Source: JBGZEX01 sp041846495
GTDB lineage: Bacteria > Bacteroidota > Bacteroidia > Bacteroidales > Marinifilaceae
Reading direction: 5' to 3'
Length of the DNA stretch: 55,290 nucleotides
Assembly (NCBI GenBank): GCA_041846495.1
Contig: JBGZEX010000057.1
Span: 1-55,290 of the forward strand
Shown here: positions 16,690-25,441 of the stretch, in pieces
Position numbering within the stretch: the stretch's first letter is position 1
Layout of the letters: each line of letters starts with the position of its first letter
Made by a program: the position numbers and the translations under genes
Notes under the pieces: model-generated
The model's database searches: none
Seen by the model: only the letters and a program-made list of their open reading frames with translations
What the model was told of the DNA's origin: nothing

Positions 16690-19600
16690 TTATAACCATC
16701 TGACGATGGGGAAATCCTGGCGGTGTACGAGTGCCGGATTTTTCGGGAATATTCTTATGCCGAGGATAAACAGGCCGGGGGCATAGGGGATGATTCTTAT
16801 ATTGTATTCGGCTTTACCTTTATCGAATTTCACGAGCGTGAATTCTTGGGTGAATTTGAATACTCTTTCTTCTTTAATTTGTTGGGTAGCTACAACTTCG
16901 ACTCCGATATCGTCGGGTGTCAGTTCGGATAGTTCGAGAACGAGACTGCCGGTATATTTTTCTCCGATATTTATGGTTTGTTTGGATATATCCGGCAGTT
17001 TAATGGATTCCATTTTTATGTTATCCCATTTCCGGTTGATTTTATTTTTCCATTCTGCGATTTCTATTGCCAACGAAAAATTATCCGCCTTCATTTCGGC
17101 ACCTCTTTTTGCGAGCGGCGTATAATATTTTTCTTCGTATTCCGTCAGCATTCTGTTGGTCGTGAAATTGGAAGCTATGTTGGCGATATTGTTTTTTATG
17201 AATTCCACCCATTGGGCGGAACTCCCGGCTCCGGATTCCGCATAAAATGCGGGTACGATTTCGTCTTCTATGATATTGTAGATAAGTTCGGAGTCGAATT
17301 CGTTTTGGAAATCCGGATTTTCGTATATTCTTTCTACGGGCAACGCCCAACCCGAATCTTTTCGATAGCCTTCGTACCACCAGCCGTCGAGTACGCTGAG
17401 ATTGAGGACTCCGTTCATCGCCGCTTTCTGACCGCTGGTTCCCGAAGCTTCCTGGAGGCGGGTCGGAGTATTCACCCATATGTCCACGCCTCTTACCATA
17501 TCTTGGGCGAGACGCATATCGTAATTCGGAAGGAAGAGGATTTTACCGATGAATTCGGGACGTTTGGATATCTCCACTATATGTTTTATGAGGTCTTGTC
17601 CCGCTTTATCCGCCGGATGTGCCTTGCCGGCAAAAATAATTTGTACGGGATGTTTTTCATCGTTTATAATCTTCTCAAGGCGTTCTATATTGCTGAAAAG
17701 GAGATGGCCTCTTTTGTAGGTGGCAAACCGCCGGGCGAAACCTATGGTAAGTATGTCGTCCCGGAGGATATCCCTGATTTCGATTAGTTGGCGGGGAGTG
17801 AAATAAACCGATTCTCCGCCGTCGCTCAGGCGTTTCTTGATCCCGTCTATCAGTCGTTTGCGCAATATGTTTCTCACTTTTACGATTTCCTTGTTATTTA
17901 CGGAATAAATACCTTTGAAACATGAGGGATGATAGTGATGGGCCATGAAATCTTTACCGAAAATTTCTTCCTGTATGGCTTTCCATTCCGGAGCCGTCCA
18001 TGTCGGATAATGGACGCCGTTGGTCACATAAGTGACCGGAGATTCTTCTTTCATATATCCCGGCCATAGCTCATTGAATATGCTTTTACTTACTTCTCCG
18101 TGGAGTTTGCTGACTCCGTTTATCTCCTGTGAAAGATTGGCGGCAAGGAAACTCATGGAGAATTTTTCGTTGGGGTCGTATGTATTTATTTTCCCCAGAC
18201 TCAAGAGTTGCGACCATGAGATATTGATTTTTTCCGTGAATGCCAGAAGATAGCGTTTCAGGGTATCTTCTTTGAATAAGTCGTGTCCTGCGGGGACGGG
18301 GGTATGGGTGGTGAACAGAGAAGATGCCCTTACGACCTCGAGGGCTTCGTGAAAAGACAGTTTTTCGTTTTCCATGTATTCGTATATGCGCTCGAGTCCG
18401 ATAAATGCGGCATGGCCTTCGTTGCAGTGGAATACGTCGGTACTTATGTTTAATTTGCGAAGGGCTCTCACGCCCCCGAAGCCGAGCAGGATTTCCTGTT
18501 TCAGCCGGTTTTCCCAGTCCCCTCCGTAGAGATGGTGGGTGATACTCCTGTCTTCTACATTATTGGATTCGAAATCCGTATCCAAAAGATAAAGTTCCGT
18601 CCGCCCTACGTCTACTTTCCAAATGCGGGCATACAACGTGCGTCCGGGGAATTCCATTTCTACGGTCAGCCATTTGTTGTCGGAATCGAATACGGGAGAT
18701 ACGGGGATTTTTGTAAAATCCTGAGCTTCGTAAACGGCCTCCTGATCTCCCGTATGGGAGAATTTTTGGGTAAAATACCCATATTTATACAAAAGTCCCA
18801 CTGCCGTTATCCGGGTACCTTTATCGCTGGCTTCTTTCAGATAATCTCCTGCAAGGATTCCGAGTCCCCCGGAATATATTTTCAGAGAAGAATGAAGTCC
18901 GTATTCCATACTGAAATAGGATACGGCAGGACCTTTCATATCTTTTTTCTTACTCATATATTCGATAAACCGATTATATACGGATGTCATTTTCGAGATA
19001 AAGATCTCGTCGTTTTCCAATTCCTTATATCTGTTTAAGGAGATTTTGTCCAATAGAGCGATGGGGTTGAATTCGCTCGCTTCCCATTCGTCGGGAGCTA
19101 CGGCTTCGAATAGTTCGGAGGCATCTCGGTTCCAGCTCCACCAGAGGTTTTTGGCGAGTTTTTCCAAAGGCATGAGGCGTTCGGGGAGGGAGCGATGGAT
19201 AATGACGCTTATCCATGTAGGCAGATTTGTTTGAACGGGTTTTACGATATGTTCCGGTTGGTAAATTTTCCTTCCCGTTCCGGTTTCTACCTGTTCGGAT
19301 ACTTTATCTATGGCCAGCTGATAGGCTTCCATATAATAAGAGGAGAGGTTTTGCCACGTAGCCGTATCCACCACCTCCCGGGCATTTTCCCTCAACTCTT
19401 TCCGATGTCCCGGACTGAGTTCGCTTATGTATTTTATGTTTTCAGCCGTTTCGCGGACTACCGTATCGTAATTCCCGTCGTTTCTTTCTATTATTTTTAT
19501 ACAGGGATGTGCTTTGGGATATTTGGAATTTACCCATAAACCGAAACCGGCTAATGTGGTGGTTATCGTAGGCACTTTGAATGCTATGCTTTCCAAAGGA

Positions 19601-20925
19601 GTGTATCCCCACGGTTCGTAATAGGAAGGGAATACCGTAAGGTCCATACCTACCAGGAGATCGTAATAAGGGAGTTTGAATACGTCGTCGTTCCCGTTCA
19701 GATAGAATGGACAGAAAAAAACTTTTACCTTATCTTCCGGGGCATTATTTATTTGAAGTTCCCTGATTTTTTTCAGAATCGGATCGTTGTCCGGAGCTGT
19801 AATGATATGAGTTGCATGTCTTTCCGAACTTTTTTTCATTTCTTCCGGATGGGAGATATTGTATTCGAAGTCCGGATTCAGAGAAGAAAAACCGTTAGGA
19901 ATCAATAAAAAGGCTAAAATATTCCGGTTTATGTTTCCATTCAATTTTTTTAAGGCGTCCAGGAAGACGTCGATGCCTTTGTTTTTGAATTCATATCTGC
20001 CGCTTATGCAGACCAATAGGGATTTCTTATCGACTTCTTCTCCCAAGATCGCAGAAGCCGTTTGCAATAATTTCTTCCGGGCCTCTTCTCTTTTCTTTTC
20101 CCATTTGTTTTCGTCCGGGAGTATGGAATCTTCGAATCCGTTCGGACTGATCATATCGGGTTTCTTGCCTAAGAAGTGTTCGCATTCTCTTGCCGTTATA
20201 CTGCTCACGGTGGTGAAGCAATCGGCGTATTCCGCCGTTTTCCGTTCGAGGGATTGTTTGGCGACGACGTTGAATATCCTTGCATTTTCCCCCGGATCGT
20301 ATTGTTTTAAGTTATCGTATAAAGGGAGACCGTTTCCGGCTATGCAACGTCCGAGCACCGTGGCATGGGAGGTGAATACGCAACCTACTCGAGGAAGTGC
20401 GTCTTTGAGATATAAAAGTCCGCTTCCCGTCATCCATTCGTGGAATTGAGCGATTGCCGGTTGGCGGTAAGAAAGATTGTAGCGGATAAAACTTTCGATA
20501 ACTTTCCCTGCCGCATATCCGAATATTACCGGTTCGATATAATCCCATTGGCCGGCTATGGAATCCACTTGAAATTTATCCCAAAAATATTTCAATATCC
20601 TGTTTTTCTGAGCAAAAAAAGGTGTAAAATCTACGAGAATGGCTGTCGGACGGCCTTCCACTTTCCATTGACCGATTCTTACGTTTATGCCTTCGTCTGC
20701 AAGATGTTGTTTCCATGTACGATAAATTTCGGGATTTTCTTTGAACTCCGGATTCTTTTTATTGATCCGGATATCCGGTCCGATGAGGATGTAGGAGTTC
20801 TTGAATTTGTTTTTTATACTCAATGCTTTGGTGGATATCACGGTATGAATACCGCCTACCTTATTGCAAACCTCCCAGCTTACCTCGAAGAGATAGGGTT
20901 GTCCTTTAAAAATGTTTTCCTTCAT
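16690..20925 (-). CDS. Fused glycogen synthase (GT3) and alpha-glucan phosphorylase (GT35)
   Basis: A 1411-residue two-enzyme fusion. Residues 1 to about 550 are a GT3 eukaryote-type glycogen synthase (LFEVSWEVCNKVGGIHTVIS at the start; E437-x7-E445 in YYEPWGYTPLE), which extends alpha-1,4-glucan, typically from UDP-glucose. From about 575 (RLMPLEKLAKNLWWSWN, VSYFSMEYGLHSSLKIYSGG) to about 1300 is a GT35 phosphorylase of the short GlgP type, with the PLP lysine at 1167 (EASGTSGQKAAMNG), which releases glucose-1-phosphate. About 110 residues of beta-rich C-terminal tail follow. The frame is continuous. It is last in the glycogen operon, 13 nt after the GH57 gene. Joining synthesis and breakdown in one chain implies tight local control. 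Confidence 0.93.
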   Translation of the reverse strand: MKENIFKGQPYLFEVSWEVCNKVGGIHTVISTKALSIKNKFKNSYILIGPDIRINKKNPEFKENPEIYRTWKQHLADEGINVRIGQWKVEGRPTAILVDFTPFFAQKNRILKYFWDKFQVDSIAGQWDYIEPVIFGYAAGKVIESFIRYNLSYRQPAIAQFHEWMTGSGLLYLKDALPRVGCVFTSHATVLGRCIAGNGLPLYDNLKQYDPGENARIFNVVAKQSLERKTAEYADCFTTVSSITARECEHFLGKKPDMISPNGFEDSILPDENKWEKKREEARKKLLQTASAILGEEVDKKSLLVCISGRYEFKNKGIDVFLDALKKLNGNINRNILAFLLIPNGFSSLNPDFEYNISHPEEMKKSSERHATHIITAPDNDPILKKIRELQINNAPEDKVKVFFCPFYLNGNDDVFKLPYYDLLVGMDLTVFPSYYEPWGYTPLESIAFKVPTITTTLAGFGLWVNSKYPKAHPCIKIIERNDGNYDTVVRETAENIKYISELSPGHRKELRENAREVVDTATWQNLSSYYMEAYQLAIDKVSEQVETGTGRKIYQPEHIVKPVQTNLPTWISVIIHRSLPERLMPLEKLAKNLWWSWNRDASELFEAVAPDEWEASEFNPIALLDKISLNRYKELENDEIFISKMTSVYNRFIEYMSKKKDMKGPAVSYFSMEYGLHSSLKIYSGGLGILAGDYLKEASDKGTRITAVGLLYKYGYFTQKFSHTGDQEAVYEAQDFTKIPVSPVFDSDNKWLTVEMEFPGRTLYARIWKVDVGRTELYLLDTDFESNNVEDRSITHHLYGGDWENRLKQEILLGFGGVRALRKLNISTDVFHCNEGHAAFIGLERIYEYMENEKLSFHEALEVVRASSLFTTHTPVPAGHDLFKEDTLKRYLLAFTEKINISWSQLLSLGKINTYDPNEKFSMSFLAANLSQEINGVSKLHGEVSKSIFNELWPGYMKEESPVTYVTNGVHYPTWTAPEWKAIQEEIFGKDFMAHHYHPSCFKGIYSVNNKEIVKVRNILRKRLIDGIKKRLSDGGESVYFTPRQLIEIRDILRDDILTIGFARRFATYKRGHLLFSNIERLEKIINDEKHPVQIIFAGKAHPADKAGQDLIKHIVEISKRPEFIGKILFLPNYDMRLAQDMVRGVDIWVNTPTRLQEASGTSGQKAAMNGVLNLSVLDGWWYEGYRKDSGWALPVERIYENPDFQNEFDSELIYNIIEDEIVPAFYAESGAGSSAQWVEFIKNNIANIASNFTTNRMLTEYEEKYYTPLAKRGAEMKADNFSLAIEIAEWKNKINRKWDNIKMESIKLPDISKQTINIGEKYTGSLVLELSELTPDDIGVEVVATQQIKEERVFKFTQEFTLVKFDKGKAEYNIRIIPYAPGLFILGIRIFPKNPALVHRQDFPIVRWL

Positions 20926-20938
20926 ATTATGCTTGTTT

Positions 20939-22156
20939 TCAGGAAATTTTATTGGTGTTATTTTCTTTTGTTTCCTTTATTCTTAATATAAAATCGCTTA
21001 AAACGTTCATGTAATTTATAAAGGCTTCGTACGGAGAATCGTACGGAGACGTGTGGATATGCGCTTTGTCGGGCATCGACAGGAGTTTGGTCCTCATATA
21101 ATAAAAGTGATCGCTGGCCTGGAGCCTTAAGAAATCGCGGTTTAAAATCGGATCGTTCAAAGCTTTTACCATAGGATAGGTCTTATACAATTCTTCGAAA
21201 GCTTCGATTTGGAGCTCGTTCCCCAACCAATTGGCGATATCCTTTTCTTCGTCCGCCCACGATATGGGATTCGGTACGGGCAGAGGGGCTACGGGTTGAT
21301 ATCTTTCCAAGGCTTCCGACGGCATAAGAATATCGATTTCTGTTTCGGATAAAATTTTTTCCGTAAGATAATATAAAAAATCGAATATTCCGCTTTCGGC
21401 CGAATGATGTTTGCCGAATACCTCGTAATTCATAAATATATTTACGACATCGCTTTTTTTCAGACTGTTTTCTATCCAATTCACGTATTTATCCGCCGTA
21501 AGCGGCCATTCTTGCCAACTCCTGTCTGAAAATCTAATGCTGATATCGTCGCTCAACCGGCTGTTTTTAAGCAATAGTTTCAATCTCGGATAAATGGGAT
21601 TCGTATATAGAAAATTGGGACTTCTCCAACCCAATATATGTTTGGCTCCGTCGGTTATCATTCCTCTATAGCCCATTTCCCCGACTCTTTCTCCTATTTT
21701 ATCGGAATAGATGAGGGAGGAATTTCTAAACACTTTCGGGCGCATTCCGAATAAAGCTTCTATTTTATCGGAATGTAATTTCGTTTGGCGCTCGAATTCG
21801 TCCGTTTCGGACAGAGAAGCTAAGGAGTGCGCATAGGTTTCCGCTAAAAATTCCACGCATCCGGTAGCGCTCAATGCCTTAAAACTTTCGAGAACTTCCG
21901 GGGCATGGAGTTCCAACTGCTCGATGGCGGTTCCGGAAATGGAATATCCGGCTTTTAATTTATTTCCGTATTTTTTATTGAGTTCGAGGAAGAGGTCGTT
22001 GGCGGGGATATAGGATTTTTTTGCAATAGTCCGAATATTGGAGCGATTGGCGTAATCGTCGAAATAATCTCTTCGTTTTCCTATATCGAAGAAATGGTAT
22101 GTCCTCAACCTTACGGGTTGATGTATTTCGAAATATATGCATAAACTTTTTTTCAT
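20939..22156 (-). CDS. GH57 family alpha-glucan-acting protein
   Basis: A 405-residue cytoplasmic GH57 protein (family members are amylases, branching enzymes or 4-alpha-glucanotransferases). GH57 regions seen: FEIHQPVRL at residues 9-17, the nucleophile E106 in VEFLAETYAHS, RNSSLIYSDKIG, TDGAKHILGWRSPNF, and region 4 as MNYEVFGKHH. In region 4 the usual pattern is D-x-E-x-F-G with Asp as acid/base; here the position is N243. This may lower or alter activity. The gene sits 19 nt after the GT4 gene and 13 nt before the fusion, an arrangement common in Bacteroidales glycogen clusters. Confidence 0.9.
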   Translation of the reverse strand: MKKSLCIYFEIHQPVRLRTYHFFDIGKRRDYFDDYANRSNIRTIAKKSYIPANDLFLELNKKYGNKLKAGYSISGTAIEQLELHAPEVLESFKALSATGCVEFLAETYAHSLASLSETDEFERQTKLHSDKIEALFGMRPKVFRNSSLIYSDKIGERVGEMGYRGMITDGAKHILGWRSPNFLYTNPIYPRLKLLLKNSRLSDDISIRFSDRSWQEWPLTADKYVNWIENSLKKSDVVNIFMNYEVFGKHHSAESGIFDFLYYLTEKILSETEIDILMPSEALERYQPVAPLPVPNPISWADEEKDIANWLGNELQIEAFEELYKTYPMVKALNDPILNRDFLRLQASDHFYYMRTKLLSMPDKAHIHTSPYDSPYEAFINYMNVLSDFILRIKETKENNTNKIS

Positions 22157-22175
22157 AAGTGTAGGTGTTTAGAAG

Positions 22176-23459
22176 TTATTTTTTTAAAAGTTGTTCGTAA
22201 ACGGCCTTTACCTTTAAGGCGGCATTTTCCCATTTTAGCCGGTTTACTTCCTCTTTCCCCAATCTGCCTACCATACGGCTTAGGGTGGGATAGGCAAGAA
22301 GTCCGTATATGGCATCCGCCATGGCGTCTATGTTCCAATAGTCGATTTTTATGGCGTGCCTGAGGATTTCGGCTACTCCCGACTGTTTTGAAATAATGGT
22401 GGGTACGCCTGCTTGCATGGCTTCCAGAGGAGATATGCCGAAGGGTTCCGATACGGAAGGCATGACGTATACGTCGCTGTTTTCAAACATATGCCATACG
22501 TCGTTTCCTTTAAGAAAGCCGGTGAAATGGAAGCGGGAGGCTATTTTCAATTGTGCCGCTCTGCGAATGGAGCGGTTCATGAGATCTCCGGAACCGGCCA
22601 TGACGAATCGTACATCGTCTAATTGTTTCAAAATTTTATTGGCCGCTTCAATGAAATATTCCGGTCCTTTCTGGTAAGTAATCCTTCCTAAAAAGGTTAC
22701 GATCTTCTCTTTTACTCCCATATCGCTTTTCCCTGCTTCTTTTTTGGAGAAATCCACGGCATTGTAAACGGTAACGATCTTATTGGGATTTATACCGTAT
22801 TTTTCAATTACGGTCCTTCGGGTCAGATTGCTTACGGTAATGATTTTGTCGGCAGCCATCATCCCTCTTTTTTCCATATCGTATACGATGGAATTGACGT
22901 TTTCTCCGCTACGGTCGAATTCCGTAGCATGCACATGTACGACAAGCGGTTTTCCCGATATCTTTTTTGCCATGATTCCCGCCGTATAAGTCAGCCAGTC
23001 GTGGGCATGGATAATATCGAAATCTTCTCTTCGGGCAATGGTCTTTGCGACGATGGCGTATGCCGCCACTTCTTCCATCAAATTTTGTCCGTATTTCCCG
23101 GAGAATTCGTATTTCCTCGAGCCACCGATGTCCGATTGCGGTATTTTTATATGTCGAAATCTTTCCGTATCATAGGTTTCCGGATCCACGTACGGAATCA
23201 AATTCGCTCCTACGGATATGAATTTCACATGTTTCCATAGCTCGTTCTTTAAATTCGAACGCTCTTCCGTTTCTACTTCCGAGGCGTCGATTATTTTGAT
23301 CGCACCCCGGTTTTCGTTACCGCCGGCTTTGGGGATGACAAACATAATGTTTACGTCGTGTTTTGATAATCCTTTTGTCAACCCGTAACATGCCGTTCCT
23401 AATCCGCCGCTGATATGCGGCGGAAATTCCCAGCCGAACATCAAAACTTTAATTTTCAT
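22176..23459 (-). CDS. GT4 glycosyltransferase of the glycogen operon
   Basis: A 427-residue GT-B enzyme. The N-terminus MKIKVLMFGWEFPPHISGGL holds the glycine loop; the nucleotide-sugar site has the E-x7-E motif in SEPFGISPLEAMQAG, and the linker region shows GRITYQKGPEYFIEAA. It resembles the glycogen-cluster GT4 proteins often annotated as glycogen synthase-like in Bacteroides. It probably makes or extends alpha-glucan chains, so with the GT3 domain the operon would hold two glucosyltransferases. Donor and acceptor cannot be read from the sequence. It starts 22 nt after the debranching gene. Confidence 0.88.
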   Translation of the reverse strand: MKIKVLMFGWEFPPHISGGLGTACYGLTKGLSKHDVNIMFVIPKAGGNENRGAIKIIDASEVETEERSNLKNELWKHVKFISVGANLIPYVDPETYDTERFRHIKIPQSDIGGSRKYEFSGKYGQNLMEEVAAYAIVAKTIARREDFDIIHAHDWLTYTAGIMAKKISGKPLVVHVHATEFDRSGENVNSIVYDMEKRGMMAADKIITVSNLTRRTVIEKYGINPNKIVTVYNAVDFSKKEAGKSDMGVKEKIVTFLGRITYQKGPEYFIEAANKILKQLDDVRFVMAGSGDLMNRSIRRAAQLKIASRFHFTGFLKGNDVWHMFENSDVYVMPSVSEPFGISPLEAMQAGVPTIISKQSGVAEILRHAIKIDYWNIDAMADAIYGLLAYPTLSRMVGRLGKEEVNRLKWENAALKVKAVYEQLLKK

Positions 23460-23481
23460 AATTTTTTTCTTTTTAGTTAGG

Positions 23482-25431
23482 TTATGCGTTTTCGATAGAT
23501 TCCGTAAGATCTATGCATCTTAGGATTTCGCCGACGCTCCATGCCTGGGAGATGGCTCCCCCGGGATGATGCGGCGGATTGCCGTCGTATATTTCGGCAA
23601 TCGAACAAATACAATAGGTGGTAATATTTTCTTCAAAACTTTTAATCAAATCCCGTGCCTCCTCTACGAAATCTTTCCCCATTATTCTGAAATTGGCTTC
23701 TATATAGTGGCCTAATAACCACGGCCACACACAGCCTTGATGGTAGGCTTTATCCCTTTCTTCCTGATTGCCTTCGTATATGCCGATATAATGGGGATTT
23801 TGAGGAGACAGGGTGCGGAGTCCCTTGGGGGTTAAAAGATGGGCTTTTACGATATCGATTACTTTGAGTTTCTCCCGATCGGAAATCGGACTGTATTCCA
23901 AAGAACATGCGAGGATTTGATTGGGGCGTATATAGTCGTTTTGTCCCTTCTCGTCGACGTAATCGGCTAAATATTCTTTCTCTTCCATCCAGAACGTTTT
24001 TCTGAAATTTTCCGCTATACGGTCGGGAAGTTCTTCCCATTTTTTTACGAAATTCCGATCTCCCGCTTTTTCGGCTGCTGCGAGGGAATAGCATACGGCA
24101 TTATACCACAATGCGTTGATTTCTACGGCATAGCCGTTTCTCGGCGTAACCGGATGCCCGTTTACGACGGCATCCATCCATGTCAGGGCCTTCCCTTCGG
24201 CACCGGAACGGATCAAACCGTTGGAATCCATTCCGGCATATGGGTTTTTCGAATAACGATAAGCATTCAATACCGCTTTCATCTTTCGTCCGTATTCTTC
24301 CCATACGGACACCTTGTCTCCGGCGGCTTTTTCGTATTTCATCAATGTCCAAAAAAACCACAAAGGGGCATCTACGGAATTATAGGCGGCATTTTTATTT
24401 TTGCCGATATTCGGAAAAAGACCGTTTTTCATTTCTTTGACCATCGTATCGATGACTGCTTTGCAATCCCGGAGGTTTTTTTCCGAACCTAAGGTTAAAC
24501 CGGGGAGTGCGATAAAGGTATCCCGCCCCCATCTGTCGAACCACGGGAAACCGGCAATTACTTCCGTTTTATCTTCTCTTTCGACGATGAACTGGGAAGC
24601 CGAGTATTTCAGACAATTTTTAAAATTATTTTTCGGATACGGAAATTCGCCGTATTTTTCGAAGTTTTTTTTCAGCGAGGAAGGAGAGATGTCTTCCGTT
24701 CCTGCTGCAAAAATAAAGGATGCCCCCTTTTTCACCTTGAGTTCGAAATATCCGGGGACGAATAAATCTTCCGAATATTCGTATCCTCTATTACGCTCTT
24801 CTTCGTATTCGATGTTGTAATACCAGTCCGGATTCGGGATGAATTCGTTTTTTCTGTCGATTTGCATGCTTAATTCGGGAAATCCTTTATACATTCTTGA
24901 TTTGATTCCGCCGGCGATATTTTTGTAATTGGTGTCGACATCCATATTCGCTTTGCTGAGGGAGTGTATTTCCCGAAAAGCCAAAAAGGGTTTTATTCTG
25001 AAAACGAAACTGTTGCCGGCTTCGAGTACCGTATATCTTATCATTATCCGGGGATTTTCCCTTTCCATAAGGATTTCTTTTTTCAGTTTTATATCCCCCA
25101 CGGTATAAGTGAGACCGAATACGGGTTCGTACGAAAAATCGACGATGTATTTATGCCCTCGGGGGTCGTAAGTTTCCGGATATTTATGTATGCTCAAATT
25201 GAATGCTTTCCCGTTTTCGACCACGGTTTCATCGATTCCGGAGAGGAATACATAGTTGGCACCTCCGAATTTTTTCACGGGCAAGACGAGCAAACCGTGA
25301 TATTTTCGGGTATTGCAGCATATGACGGTGGACGAAGCGTAGCCACCCTTCCGGTTGGTTTCCAAAAATTCCCGTTTGAGGGAATATTCCAGATTTGTCA
25401 AATTTTCTTTGTTTAGCGAAAGATAGTTCAT
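23482..25431 (-). CDS. Glycogen debranching enzyme (amylo-alpha-1,6-glucosidase)
   Basis: A 649-residue protein with an N-terminal GDE beta-sandwich domain (about 1-250, FLETNRKGGYASSTVICCNT, NTRKYHGLL) and a C-terminal alpha/alpha-barrel GDE_C domain (about 270-640; FPWFDRWGRDTFIALPGLTL and YHQGCVWPWLLGHYIEA). It hydrolyses the alpha-1,6 branch stubs of limit dextrin, working with the phosphorylase domain encoded at the end of the operon. It lacks the 4-alpha-glucanotransferase half of eukaryotic debranching enzymes. Ten nt separate it from glgB. Confidence 0.93.
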   Translation of the reverse strand: MNYLSLNKENLTNLEYSLKREFLETNRKGGYASSTVICCNTRKYHGLLVLPVKKFGGANYVFLSGIDETVVENGKAFNLSIHKYPETYDPRGHKYIVDFSYEPVFGLTYTVGDIKLKKEILMERENPRIMIRYTVLEAGNSFVFRIKPFLAFREIHSLSKANMDVDTNYKNIAGGIKSRMYKGFPELSMQIDRKNEFIPNPDWYYNIEYEEERNRGYEYSEDLFVPGYFELKVKKGASFIFAAGTEDISPSSLKKNFEKYGEFPYPKNNFKNCLKYSASQFIVEREDKTEVIAGFPWFDRWGRDTFIALPGLTLGSEKNLRDCKAVIDTMVKEMKNGLFPNIGKNKNAAYNSVDAPLWFFWTLMKYEKAAGDKVSVWEEYGRKMKAVLNAYRYSKNPYAGMDSNGLIRSGAEGKALTWMDAVVNGHPVTPRNGYAVEINALWYNAVCYSLAAAEKAGDRNFVKKWEELPDRIAENFRKTFWMEEKEYLADYVDEKGQNDYIRPNQILACSLEYSPISDREKLKVIDIVKAHLLTPKGLRTLSPQNPHYIGIYEGNQEERDKAYHQGCVWPWLLGHYIEANFRIMGKDFVEEARDLIKSFEENITTYCICSIAEIYDGNPPHHPGGAISQAWSVGEILRCIDLTESIENA

Positions 25432-25441
25432 AATGTTTTTT

